A DNA stretch of 35,477 nucleotides from Budvicia aquatica DSM 5075 = ATCC 35567 (GTDB taxonomy: Bacteria > Pseudomonadota > Gammaproteobacteria > Enterobacterales > Enterobacteriaceae), in contig NZ_ATYS01000052.1 in NCBI RefSeq assembly GCF_000427805.1, forward strand, positions 313 through 35,789, given 5' to 3'. Of the stretch, positions 17,045 through 24,880 are shown piece by piece. Position 1 is the stretch's first letter. The number at the start of each line of letters is the position of its first letter. The notes below the pieces were generated by a model that was not told where the DNA came from, ran no database searches, and saw nothing but the letters and a program-made list of their open reading frames with translations. Both the position numbers and the translations under genes were made by a program.

Positions 17045-17584
17045 TTACCACATCAAATCATCAGGCACTTTAAAATCAGCATACGGATCTTCTTCATCCA
17101 GCTCTTCCTGACTCAACGCACTATTTAATACAATACTGCTCGCATCCCGCAGAGCAATTTTATCGGCTACGCTGGCGGGGATAATCGCGTATTTGCTCTC
17201 TCCGCTGTTATCAACCACCAAACGAGCAATGGCGAGGCGACCACTAATCAGCTGAGCCTGAGTCAGCTTATCCACCGCTATTTTTTTAATTAAGTTATTA
17301 TCGGTGAAGTTAAAATCAATATCGCCTTTTGAAATATCGATTCTGTTCATTTCAATCAGCTGCTTTACCTGAGCTTTATACTCTTTAGATAACGCCGCCT
17401 GTTTTTGTTGTTCGCTTAGCTGTTTATCACGCTCAAGCTGGGCTTTTTTATTTTCTTCCACCGCCTCTCTTGCCTCACGAGCCTGAACCCGCGATTTTTT
17501 AGCCGTCCTTTGGACCTTGGCCATTTTTTTACCGGTCACTAATCCGGCTTTTAGCATCTGCTCTTGTAAGGTGAGTTTTGTCAT
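17045..17584 (-). CDS. yaiL: YaiL family protein (DUF2058)
   Basis: 179 residues from the ATG at 17584, which has GGAAA upstream; a longer reading to 17707 adds 41 residues unlike the family and is not used. The N-terminus MTKLTLQEQMLKAGLVTGKKMAKVQRTAKKSR is the hallmark of DUF2058/YaiL. A Lys/Gln/Glu-rich coiled coil (about 30-75) follows, then a globular part ending in acidic LDEEDPYADFKVPDDLMW. The family is annotated as nucleoprotein or polynucleotide-associated, with no established function. Basic head and coiled coil suggest nucleic-acid binding (inference). Confidence 0.88.
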   Translation of the reverse strand: MTKLTLQEQMLKAGLVTGKKMAKVQRTAKKSRVQAREAREAVEENKKAQLERDKQLSEQQKQAALSKEYKAQVKQLIEMNRIDISKGDIDFNFTDNNLIKKIAVDKLTQAQLISGRLAIARLVVDNSGESKYAIIPASVADKIALRDASSIVLNSALSQEELDEEDPYADFKVPDDLMW

Positions 17585-17877
17585 CTTTATTTCCAAACCC
17601 GTTGAATAATTTATCGGATTATACCCGTAATCGTTGAGGCTGTACCAGAATGCAGGACCCGATCGCGGTATAAGGAGAGATCTATCAGAGGCTGGCGTGA
17701 CCTGCACTTAGGTTTAGCTATAACGTTCAGTGAGTCATATTCGCTGCTGGCATAGGGCGGTTACCAGAAAGGATTTTAGCCAGCTAAAAGCGAGCATTCA
17801 CGCCGCCAAAGCCGGAACCTTGGCAAAGCAGAGAATAGTGTTTCCAAGTGATTGGCCCTGCTATCAGCCGTACTGGC

Positions 17878-18360
17878 TCAGACCTTAAGCATTTTCACCG
17901 TAGCATCCACGTCTATCTCATCTTCCGTGAAGATTAACGTTGATCCCTGGAAGGTGGTGATCGCTAATTTTTTTAGCGAACGCATTTCACCGGGCTTAGC
18001 GGCTGATTTCGGCCTGATACTATTCATCAATATACCCACAGACATCACCACATTTTCTTTATCAATATGGCTATCGGCTGACACTTCTTCACTGAAAACC
18101 AGGTAAGACTTAATCGAGGTAAGCTTAAGGCGCTCGCCGGCGATATAGATGTATTTGCTTTCCGGTAAGACTTTTACAGCATAAGCTGACAACCCTTTGT
18201 TATTGGTAGTAGGTTCGAAAGTTACCGCCGCATCTTTCTTAATCAGCTCAGGATTGGCGACTTTAATCACATGAAAATAACGGTTATCCCCGTTTTCATC
18301 TTTGATAAATCCAAAACCTTTATCTTCAAACCACGTTGTGATCGTTCCATTCATCGCCAT
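17878..18360 (-). CDS. Cold-shock-domain protein with extended C-terminus
   Basis: 160 residues. The first ~65 form a cold-shock domain: GTITTWFEDKGFGFIKDENGDNRYFHV contains RNP1 (KGFGFIK, 14-20), while the RNP2 region is degenerate (YFHVI instead of VFVH), so RNA/ssDNA binding is plausible but not classical. Residues 66-160 have no domain I recognise and end in an alternating acidic segment (LIFTEDEIDVDATVKML). SD-like AGGCGG precedes the first ATG; the ATG two codons later is an alternative. It is divergent from the pseudouridine synthase gene across 188 bases. The 293 bases between this gene and yaiL hold only a TTTTAGC/GCTAAAA palindrome (17774-17789). Confidence 0.83.
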   Translation of the reverse strand: MAMNGTITTWFEDKGFGFIKDENGDNRYFHVIKVANPELIKKDAAVTFEPTTNNKGLSAYAVKVLPESKYIYIAGERLKLTSIKSYLVFSEEVSADSHIDKENVVMSVGILMNSIRPKSAAKPGEMRSLKKLAITTFQGSTLIFTEDEIDVDATVKMLKV

Positions 18361-18548
18361 TACCGCCTACTTAATCGTTTATTAACTCAATTTTTGCAAC
18401 GCGCAGTGTAAAGCACAATGGCTGCGCAGACTACGTCTTTGGTTTAAGTCTAGATGATAAATTTCCCGGATGCGGTGAGAACGGCCAGATTCGCCAGTCG
18501 GTTTAAAATTGGTTATCATCCGCTCCCACTCTCCATCCGGCTAACCTG

Positions 18549-19247
18549 ATGTCTAAGATTATTGATACCTTTATTGCCCCGCCGTGCCATGACGAGATCG
18601 AGATTCTCTATCAGGACGATCATCTGGTGCTGATCAATAAACCCGCCGGGTTGCTTAGCCTCTCCGGGAAAAATCCACAAAACCTCGATTCGGTGCATCA
18701 TCGGCTGGTAGAGATATTTCCCGGCTGTACCCTGATCCACCGCCTTGATTTCGGGACTTCAGGGCTGATGGTGATTGCCCGCAATAAGGCGATCAATGCC
18801 GCCCTTTGCCAACAGTTCAGCCAGCGCACGGTGACCAAAGTGTACAGCGCCCTGCTGTGCGGACATCTGGAAGACAACCAAGGAATAATAGACGCGGCGA
18901 TTGCCAAAGACCCGGCGCTATTCCCGCTGATGTCGATTTGCGCAATCCACGGCAAGCCCGCTCGCTCTTACTACCGGGTCGTTGAGCGCTTTTATCATAA
19001 GTTGGAAGACGGAGCGCTACTACCATTGACGCGGGTCGAGCTAACCCCGGAGACCGGACGCACTCATCAACTGCGTATCCACTGCCAGCAGTTGGGCCAC
19101 CCTATTTTGGGCTGCGACCTGTATGGCGGCCTGATGCTGCCGGGCACCGAACGGACACCACGATTGATGCTGCACGCCAGTCAGCTGCATTTTGTTCATC
19201 CCGTCAGCCAAGAGCCGATCAAGGCACACAATGCCAGCCCGTTCTGA
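18549..19247 (+). CDS. RluA-family RNA pseudouridine synthase
   Basis: 232 residues, close to RluA (219). Sequence order fits the family: EILYQDDHLVLINKPAGLLS (motif I), HRLDFGTSGLMVIAR with the catalytic aspartate at residue 67, and ETGRTHQLRIHCQQLGHPILGCDLYG. It converts uridine to pseudouridine in rRNA and/or tRNA. Without alignment I cannot say whether it is true RluA (tRNA 32 / 23S 746) or a paralog; the HRLDFGTSG form differs from HRLDMATSG of E. coli RluA. Stands alone between a cold-shock-domain gene and a nucleotidyltransferase gene. Confidence 0.9.
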   Translation: MSKIIDTFIAPPCHDEIEILYQDDHLVLINKPAGLLSLSGKNPQNLDSVHHRLVEIFPGCTLIHRLDFGTSGLMVIARNKAINAALCQQFSQRTVTKVYSALLCGHLEDNQGIIDAAIAKDPALFPLMSICAIHGKPARSYYRVVERFYHKLEDGALLPLTRVELTPETGRTHQLRIHCQQLGHPILGCDLYGGLMLPGTERTPRLMLHASQLHFVHPVSQEPIKAHNASPF

Positions 19248-19378
19248 CAGCGAAAGTCTCTATAACGGTGTCGTAGCCAGCGCCCCCGTTGATGAGTGCA
19301 CGGTGAAGTAATGCTGATATTATTTCTACCCTCCAGCAGATACCAATATATGTAACAATTTTTCTAATCGGGAGAATT

Positions 19379-19939
19379 ATGAAGTATCAGAAGGAATTGC
19401 AGAGATTATTGTTAGATGACCCTATAAGAATGAAGGCCCTTTACGCTGTTCGGGCATTAAACCTTAGTGATGGCTGGATCGGTGCCGGGTTTGTGCGGGA
19501 TGCAGTATGGGATCGCTTACACGGATATGGGCAAAGACCCGTCGCTGGTGACGTGGACGTCGTCTGGTTCGACTCAGAACGCAGTGATCCAGCTCAGGAT
19601 AGCTATTTGGAAGAGAAGCTGAGTCAACAATCTTCAGTGTTCAATTGGTCGGTGAAGAATCAAGCCAGAATGCATCAACGTAATGGTAATGGCCCCTATC
19701 TCTCAACAGAGAATGCTCTGCTGTATTGGCCTGAGACAGCAACGGCTGTCGCAGTCAGAGTGGGAAATACCCATATTATTGAGATTATTGCGCCCTATGG
19801 GCTTGGCGACCTGTTTGAATTACGTCTAAGGCCAACACCTCAATTTGAGGGAGAAAAGTTGAATATTTTTAGGCAACGTTTAACCACAAAACGGTGGGCT
19901 GAACGCTATCCCATGCTGCAACTTATCGTTCCCTCATAA
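19379..19939 (+). CDS. Nucleotidyltransferase-like protein (NTP_transf_6 / DUF925)
   Basis: 186 residues. The N-terminal half has the pol-beta-type layout: IGAGFVRDAVWD (33-44), resembling the GG/GxxRD motif, followed by a metal-binding DVD at 58-60 in VAGDVDVVWFD. The C-terminal part (DLFELRLRPTPQFEGEKLNIFRQRLTTKRWAERYPML) is typical of this family of uncharacterised transferases. SD GGGAG is eight bases before the ATG. The substrate is unknown. It is a single gene. Confidence 0.85.
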   Translation: MKYQKELQRLLLDDPIRMKALYAVRALNLSDGWIGAGFVRDAVWDRLHGYGQRPVAGDVDVVWFDSERSDPAQDSYLEEKLSQQSSVFNWSVKNQARMHQRNGNGPYLSTENALLYWPETATAVAVRVGNTHIIEIIAPYGLGDLFELRLRPTPQFEGEKLNIFRQRLTTKRWAERYPMLQLIVPS

Positions 19940-20386
19940 TCAGCAGCGGTAAATGCGGTTTCAATGGCGAAGTTTTTAGTGCAGATGAAAGATCATTGAG
20001 CCCCTTTCTATTTTTAATTAGCTCAGAAGCTGACGCTTTAATTATATTTTACCCTTTAAATTACATTTCATTTTTAATCAATAAGATAATCTAAAAAAAG
20101 CGTACTTATATAAAAACGGGAACAGCCTCTTATTGTTAACGCCAACATTTAACCATGATTAGCCTGATTGACGCCAGAAACAATCATTTTTAGGTATTAG
20201 GAAACCGCTAAGGATGTAATAAGCATTGATGGTGCGTGATTTTTATCACAAAAATATAATTATTCACACCGACAAGTTAATTATGTGTTAATGTTTTGTT
20301 TCGACCTTGTTTAAATTTAATTCAGTAGTATTCATCATTATTGAAAGGCTAAGGTATTTAGATAATTTAAATATAAGGAAAAACAG
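19940..20386. promoter_or_regulatory. AT-rich promoter region of the ABC importer operon
   Basis: 447 bases without a supported gene. It contains a good CRP-like site (20232-20253), runs of A/T, and the SD AAGGA before the start at 20387. No riboswitch-like fold was recognised by eye. Confidence 0.45.
20232..20253. promoter_or_regulatory. CRP-like binding site
   Basis: CGTGA (20235-20239), six bases, TCACA (20246-20250): one mismatch to the TGTGA-N6-TCACA consensus, with flanking A/T. It lies about 145 bases upstream of the ABC substrate-binding-protein gene, a plausible place for an activator site. It would mean induction when preferred sugars run out. Confidence 0.5.
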
Positions 20387-21436
20387 ATGATCAAATTCAC
20401 ATTAAAATCTATAAAATTTGTTAATTCGTCCGGAAGCGCATTGATTAATTTATTTGCTCTCATATTAACTTTATCAATTTTCACATCCAATGTTGCTCTA
20501 GCACAAATAACTACAGAAAAACCAGATGTAGTACGGCTTGGAAATCTCAAATTTGCACATTATGGTGCAATTTCTTATATGAAAGAGATTGCGCCAAAAT
20601 ACAATTTAAAGATTGAAGAGTTCATGTTTGCGAAGGGAATTGATATTGCTCCAGCAATAGTATCAGGCCAAATTGATATAGCAGCCAGTGCCGTTGATGC
20701 TGCAATCTCAACGCGAGCTCAAGGCATCCCAATATATATTATTGCCGGATTTGCTAAAGGCGGAGCTCGTGTCGTCGTTGGCAAGGATAGCACTTTTAAA
20801 TCAGTTTCTGATTTAAAAGGTAAAAAGCTGGGTGTAGCACGAGGTGGTGCTCAGGAACTCCTTATTCTGGCGGAGTTAGATAAACATGGATTAACGTGGT
20901 CTGATCGACCAGGAAAGGACGTTAGAATTGTTTATATGGCCTATGCCGACCTTAATCAGGCCCTTCAGGCTGGTAATCTGGATGCTATCAGCCAATCAGA
21001 GCCTCAAGCCAGTCAGGCAATTAATATGGGTTATGGTGTCGAATTGTTGAAACCCTATGATACCCCTGTTGGAATGCCAATTCGCGCTTTAGTAATGACC
21101 GAAGCGATGTATAAAGATAAGCCTGATGTTGCTGCTCGTGTACTTGCATTATTTGTTGAAGCAACGAATACCTTTATTCAACAGCCTGAACTCGCAGAAA
21201 AATATGTTCGCGAAGAAATGTTTAAAAATCAAATATCCTCACAAGATTATCAGGATGCCATAGGCAACTCGCCATTTAGTTACGATATTACAGTAGAGCA
21301 CGTTCAAATAACGACAGATCTAATGAAGAAATACGGTATAGGCCGTATGAGTTCTCCCCCGGTTGCCGCTGATTGGGTTAAAGTAGATCTGCTTGATGCC
21401 GCGAAAAAAACATTGTTACCGCTGGATTCTAAATGA
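20387..21436 (+). CDS. ABC transporter substrate-binding protein (SsuA/TauA/NMT1-like)
   Basis: 349 residues. A long signal peptide with hydrophobic core LFALILTLSIF ends at VALA-Q (about residue 39). The mature protein has the NMT1/THI5-like fold of aliphatic sulfonate, taurine, nitrate and pyrimidine-precursor binders: GIDIAPAIVSGQIDIAASAVDAAIS, KGKKLGVARGGAQELLI, YADLNQALQAGNLDAISQSEP. First gene of a three-gene importer operon; its stop overlaps the permease start by ATGA. Substrate not determined: no sulfonate monooxygenase, nitrate reductase or thiamine gene is adjacent, only an alpha/beta hydrolase downstream. Confidence 0.9.
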   Translation: MIKFTLKSIKFVNSSGSALINLFALILTLSIFTSNVALAQITTEKPDVVRLGNLKFAHYGAISYMKEIAPKYNLKIEEFMFAKGIDIAPAIVSGQIDIAASAVDAAISTRAQGIPIYIIAGFAKGGARVVVGKDSTFKSVSDLKGKKLGVARGGAQELLILAELDKHGLTWSDRPGKDVRIVYMAYADLNQALQAGNLDAISQSEPQASQAINMGYGVELLKPYDTPVGMPIRALVMTEAMYKDKPDVAARVLALFVEATNTFIQQPELAEKYVREEMFKNQISSQDYQDAIGNSPFSYDITVEHVQITTDLMKKYGIGRMSSPPVAADWVKVDLLDAAKKTLLPLDSK

Positions 21437-22257
21437 TGAAGAATCTGAATATTTATCAATATATCAAGTGGATCACGGTACCGGTCATTGTGCTTTTGTT
21501 TTGGCAAATACTTTCGATGTCTGGCTGGATACAACCGACAATATTGCCATCACCAATAGCCGTTGTCGTGCGCTGGTTCGAGTATCTTTTACCCTATGAA
21601 CCCTTCAATCCGGAAACGTCAAGCTGGCTGAAGTGGAGCCTTTCCGGCGAGTTACTTCATGATGCCTGGGCTAGCATCTATCGCGTTATTATCGGTTTTT
21701 TGATAGGTCTTATTCTTGCTTTACCCCTTGGGCTATGGATTGGTTCCAGTCAGTTGGGTAATGACCTAATGAATCCTTTAATCCAATTTTTACGCCCCAT
21801 TCCCCCCATTGCTTATATTCCATTATCAATGTTGTGGTTCGGCTTAGGGGATCCCCCTGCATTTTTCCTGATAAGCATCGGTGCTTTTTTTCCAATACTT
21901 ATTAATACCATCGCCGGTGTTCGTAATGTTGACAGCATATATATTCGGGCAGCGCGTAATCTGGGCGCTAGCCAGTTCACGATGTTCCGACGTGTAGTTC
22001 TTCCTGCGGCTACCCCTTATATTCTGACTGGCATGCGCATTGGTATAGGAACTGCGTTTATTTGCGTGATTGTAGCCGAAATGATCGCCGTTAATAGCGG
22101 TGTAGGATATCGAATTTTGGAAGCTCGCGAATACATGTGGTCCGACAAAGTCATTGCGGGCATGCTTACCATTGGTTTTATCGGCCTGATCATTGATTTA
22201 TGTATGAATTATCTAAATCAACATCTTTTACGTTGGCACCGCGGAATGGAAAACTGA
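21433..22257 (+). CDS. ABC transporter permease (SsuC/TauC-like)
   Basis: 274 residues with about six membrane helices. The cytoplasmic EAA loop that docks the ATPase is visible near 175-205 (IRAARNLGASQFTMFRRVVLPAATPYILTG). The start ATG overlaps the stop of the binding-protein gene by four bases, so translation is coupled; a second ATG follows immediately. It is 9 bases before the ATPase gene. Inner-membrane channel of the importer. Confidence 0.92.
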   Translation: MMKNLNIYQYIKWITVPVIVLLFWQILSMSGWIQPTILPSPIAVVVRWFEYLLPYEPFNPETSSWLKWSLSGELLHDAWASIYRVIIGFLIGLILALPLGLWIGSSQLGNDLMNPLIQFLRPIPPIAYIPLSMLWFGLGDPPAFFLISIGAFFPILINTIAGVRNVDSIYIRAARNLGASQFTMFRRVVLPAATPYILTGMRIGIGTAFICVIVAEMIAVNSGVGYRILEAREYMWSDKVIAGMLTIGFIGLIIDLCMNYLNQHLLRWHRGMEN

Positions 22258-22266
22258 GGAAATAAT

Positions 22267-23085
22267 ATGAAAATATCAGATAATACTATTGCGCAAAATG
22301 AGATGAGTGAAATCAGCATTAATAATGTTGATAAAATATTTGGTCATGGGGAAAATATCGTCACTGCATTGAATAAAATAAACATTCAGATCTCACATGG
22401 TGAATTCGTTTGTTTATTGGGCCCGTCAGGCTGTGGAAAATCAACCCTGCTTAATGCCATCGCGGGATTTTCTCTACCAACCAGCGGTGAAATTATCGTT
22501 AAAGGTGAAGTTGTTAAAAAACCAGGCCCGGAGAGAGGAATGGTTTTTCAAGAATACGCTCTGTTTCCATGGATGAATGTAGAGAACAACATCGCATTCG
22601 GTATGGACATTAAAGGCGAGTCAAATGAGAAACGTCAATTAGTCGTTGAGGATTTACTGAATACTTTGGGTTTAAGTGAATTTCGCACACGATTCCCGAA
22701 AGATTTGTCTGGCGGTATGCGTCAGCGCGTTGCAATAGCGCGAATTTTAGCTCTTGATCCTCCTATCATGCTGATGGATGAGCCTTTTGGTGCACTTGAT
22801 GCCTTGACGCGTCGGTCATTACAAGACGAATTATTACGCATATGGGAAAAAAGCCGCAAAACTATCATATTTGTTACTCACTCTATTGAAGAAGCTATCT
22901 ATCTTGGAACCAGAGTTGTCGTTCTGACTTATCGTCCTGGTAGTGTAAAGCGGGATATTGCTATTGAAATACCGCGGCCGCGTGATAGTAGTAGTGCCGA
23001 ATTCAACGAAATAAAACGTGAGCTGGGAATACTCGTGATGGAAGAGCAACAGCGATTTTCTGATGCAGAGCGGAGAGGAGAATAG
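22267..23085 (+). CDS. ABC transporter ATP-binding protein (SsuB/TauB-like)
   Basis: 272 residues with all motor motifs: Walker A GPSGCGKST (52-60), Q-loop Gln95, signature LSGGM (147-151), Walker B ending in DE (171-172), D-loop ALD, and switch His205 in VTHSIEEA. SD GAGGA lies six bases before the ATG. It completes the importer with the two preceding genes. The next gene is 268 bases away, so the operon may end here; a modest hairpin TAGCCC/GGGCTA at 23183-23202 follows. Confidence 0.94.
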   Translation: MKISDNTIAQNEMSEISINNVDKIFGHGENIVTALNKINIQISHGEFVCLLGPSGCGKSTLLNAIAGFSLPTSGEIIVKGEVVKKPGPERGMVFQEYALFPWMNVENNIAFGMDIKGESNEKRQLVVEDLLNTLGLSEFRTRFPKDLSGGMRQRVAIARILALDPPIMLMDEPFGALDALTRRSLQDELLRIWEKSRKTIIFVTHSIEEAIYLGTRVVVLTYRPGSVKRDIAIEIPRPRDSSSAEFNEIKRELGILVMEEQQRFSDAERRGE

Positions 23086-23265
23086 AATTTATAGCCTAGA
23101 TGCCATCCAAGTTGTCCGCTTGGGAAACAAAATACCCTGTATTCCCCAGTTTTTAGTTAGGCCCTTACGGACAACCAGAATTTAGCCCTTCCGTCCGGGC
23201 TATCCATAACCCTAACAGCTCTTTTTGACCACCAAGGTTAACTACAAGGGCAAAACAAACTTAGC

Positions 23266-23353
23266 AGATAGGTGTGATTATCTATCAAAACCTACTCAGT
23301 CAACGAGATAGGTGTGATTATCTATCAAAACCTACTCAGTCAACGAGATAAAT
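23266..23353. repeat. 40-bp tandem repeat ending at the hydrolase start codon
   Basis: Bases 23266-23305 and 23306-23345 are identical 40-base units, and a third unit begins (AGATA at 23346) but diverges into the start region of the next gene. Each unit contains GATAG-N10-CTATC, an imperfect operator-like palindrome. The repeat runs into the ribosome-binding region of the hydrolase gene, so copy number could alter its expression. Confidence 0.85.
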
Positions 23354-24049
23354 ATGATTTATGTCCCTCGCTCAATATTACTGATTCCAGGTTACATGCT
23401 GGATGAAAAGCTATGGGATGAATTTGAAATATATTTACCTAAAGAGTGGTCTGTTCTTCATGGTCCCCTTGAAGGAGGGAAAACAATCCGTGAGATAGCA
23501 CGACACTTAGCCGCTATTTCGCCGCACAAAATGACAGTAATCGGTTTTTCATTGGGTGGCTATATTGCCCGACAGTTGGCTGCGGATTTTCCCGATCAAG
23601 TCGATTCGTTAGTCATTATTGCCAGTTCGCTTCGTGAAGACACGATTCATCAGATTGAAGCAAAGCGACAACTCATACAGTCACTATCAGCATCAAATTT
23701 TAAAGGACTGAGCAGCACATCTATAGCAAGGTCATTACACCCATGTAATGCATCAAAATCAGAGCTGATTGCTCATATTAAACAGATGGGGAACCGTTTG
23801 GGGTACGAGGCGCTTGTGACTCAATCGGCATTGCGCAGAGAAGGTGTCCCGGCTGCAATGATACAGTGCCCGACATTGATTATTGCGGGCTCCGATGATT
23901 CCCTGCGTCCTTTCGAAGAAGTAAAAGAACTGGCCGAGGCAATTCCTGGAGCCTTACTTAAGTCTATTACCGATAGTGGGCACATGCTACCGCTGGAACA
24001 GCCTCAGAAGCTGGCAACAGTGATTATTGACTGGCTGATGAAAAAATGA
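23354..24049 (+). CDS. Alpha/beta-hydrolase
   Basis: 231 residues in one alpha/beta-hydrolase domain. The nucleophile elbow GFSLGG places Ser66; acid Asp181 or Asp182 is in IIAGSDDSLRP and the base is His210 in DSGHMLPLEQP. The oxyanion segment is near LLIPGYML (10-16). No signal peptide, so it is cytoplasmic. It follows the ABC importer on the same strand after 268 bases that include the tandem repeat; it may cleave an imported ester, amide or C-C bond, but this is inference from proximity. The ribosome binding site is weak (ACGAGA). Confidence 0.9.
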   Translation: MIYVPRSILLIPGYMLDEKLWDEFEIYLPKEWSVLHGPLEGGKTIREIARHLAAISPHKMTVIGFSLGGYIARQLAADFPDQVDSLVIIASSLREDTIHQIEAKRQLIQSLSASNFKGLSSTSIARSLHPCNASKSELIAHIKQMGNRLGYEALVTQSALRREGVPAAMIQCPTLIIAGSDDSLRPFEEVKELAEAIPGALLKSITDSGHMLPLEQPQKLATVIIDWLMKK

Positions 24050-24067
24050 GTCGCTAGCGCTAGCGAC
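24050..24067. terminator. Perfect 18-bp palindrome after the hydrolase gene
   Basis: GTCGCTAGC (24050-24058) is followed directly by its complement GCTAGCGAC (24059-24067), starting right after the stop codon. It can form a cruciform or hairpin; a T-run (TTTTTT) comes about 17 bases later, too far for a standard terminator. Confidence 0.4.
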
Positions 24068-24287
24068 GTATTATCGGCTTAATTTTTTGCCTGGGCTCGA
24101 TATACTCACCAGCGGTGATAAATGCCCTCTTTTGGCCCTACAAAGAAACCGCCTCCCCCAGCTTTTTGCACCCCTTATCCAAAATCCAAAATTCCTCCGT
24201 CAATTACGTTGCCCATTAATTAACCCGTTAGCCGTAGCGATATACCCGATTTAAAGCCGCTATTATTTGGCCGTCAGCAGAAATGCA

Positions 24288-24320
24288 AAACCCCGCAGTG
24301 CGCTAACACTAACGGGGTTT
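24288..24320 (-). terminator. Terminator-like hairpin
   Basis: AAACCCCG (24288-24295) pairs with CGGGGTTT (24313-24320), with a short T-run on the minus strand. Sequence is very similar to the terminator at 3619-3650. Now it follows only the degenerate reading frame at 24348-24500. The bases 24068-24287 show no gene. Confidence 0.6.
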
Positions 24321-24347
24321 CTAACCACAACGTTAAACGAGGTAACA

Positions 24348-24506
24348 TCACGGCTGCAAATGAGCATACTCAAACTCACTCACAATTTGTACCGGAATAT
24401 TGATCAAATAGTCGATGCGTATCGAAAAATCTTCATTTAGTTTCAGTCGGTTACTCCCTACTTTTTGGAGGGATATTGCATAGTTAAGCGTACAGGTAAT
24501 ACGCCG
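24348..24506 (-). pseudogene. Possible remnant of a gene 3' end
   Basis: On the minus strand an open frame without a usable early start encodes a protein-like tail ending SIRIDYLINIPVQIV and SEFEYAHLQP, with the stop (24348-24350) 28 bases before the terminator hairpin 24288-24320. A stop followed by a proper terminator, but no start or upstream body, suggests the end of a lost gene. It overlaps the plus-strand candidate at 24480-24677; at most one is likely right. Family not recognised. Confidence 0.25.
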
Positions 24507-24677
24507 CTAACGGTACAGGAACTGGCCGAGCAATGCTTTACGCTTATCAGCATACTATCGAGCCTTGAAAACCCTGCGCTGAGAGAATCGCTATTCTTTA
24601 TTGCACTGGAAAAACACAGAGCACTGTTGTCGTTACTGTGTGGGGGGGATTCCGGCGTCCCCCCAATCCCCGTGTAA
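24480..24677 (+). pseudogene. Small ORF, possibly damaged at both ends
   Basis: A strong SD (GGAGGG, 24467-24472) stands seven bases before an in-frame ATA (24480), where ATG would be expected; the open frame can also be read from a TTG at 24465 that overlaps the SD. The product has a coherent amphipathic helical core (LTVQELAEQCFTLISILSSL then NPALRESLFFIALEKHRALLSLL). Its last ~12 codons are made of G/C-run repeat DNA (GDSGVPPIPV), so the original end may have been replaced by the repeat block that follows. Not recognised. Confidence 0.3.
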
Positions 24678-24880
24678 ATGAAAACGCATAGCCGTAGGCG
24701 AAGCAAACATTCGCATCGCGAATGGCCTGTAAGGTGAGCGCAGCGAATCATCTAGGTTTTAGCTCACCAATTAACTCCAGGCCTAAAGGCTGGATCCCGT
24801 TTTTCAACGGGATGACGACGATGACGGGGCCACACTCTGGTCATCCCTGTGCAATCAGGGATGACGGAAAGAGGGTTAAC
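24640..24880. repeat. Palindromic intergenic repeat block, including dispersed repeat copy B
   Basis: A chain of small inverted repeats: GGGGG/CCCCC around 24640-24665, CATTCGC-ATC-GCGAATG at 24708-24724, CCCGTT/AACGGG around 24797-24811, and TCATCCCTG/CAGGGATGA around 24840-24864. Bases 24750-24808 match the reverse complement of 156-214 at about 50 of 59 positions. This copy is not interrupted and shows the sequence that the insertion element near position 155 has separated in copy A. The block lies directly downstream of the amidohydrolase stop (24881) on the minus strand and may act as its terminator. Confidence 0.65.

Noticed and set aside
17585-17707. Longer N-terminus of the YaiL protein
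   Set aside because: The family begins at MTKLTLQEQ, which has its own ribosome binding site; the upstream 41 residues look non-coding.
20387-23085. Assignment as ssuACB or tauABC
   Set aside because: Family resemblance only; no sulfonate or taurine enzymes nearby, so no symbol given.
23266-23353. CRISPR array
   Set aside because: Units are contiguous without spacers and only two to three copies exist; no cas gene is present.
24458-24751. 97-residue minus-strand open frame
   Set aside because: Starts in repeat DNA, composition is not protein-like, and two other frames in the region look more coding.
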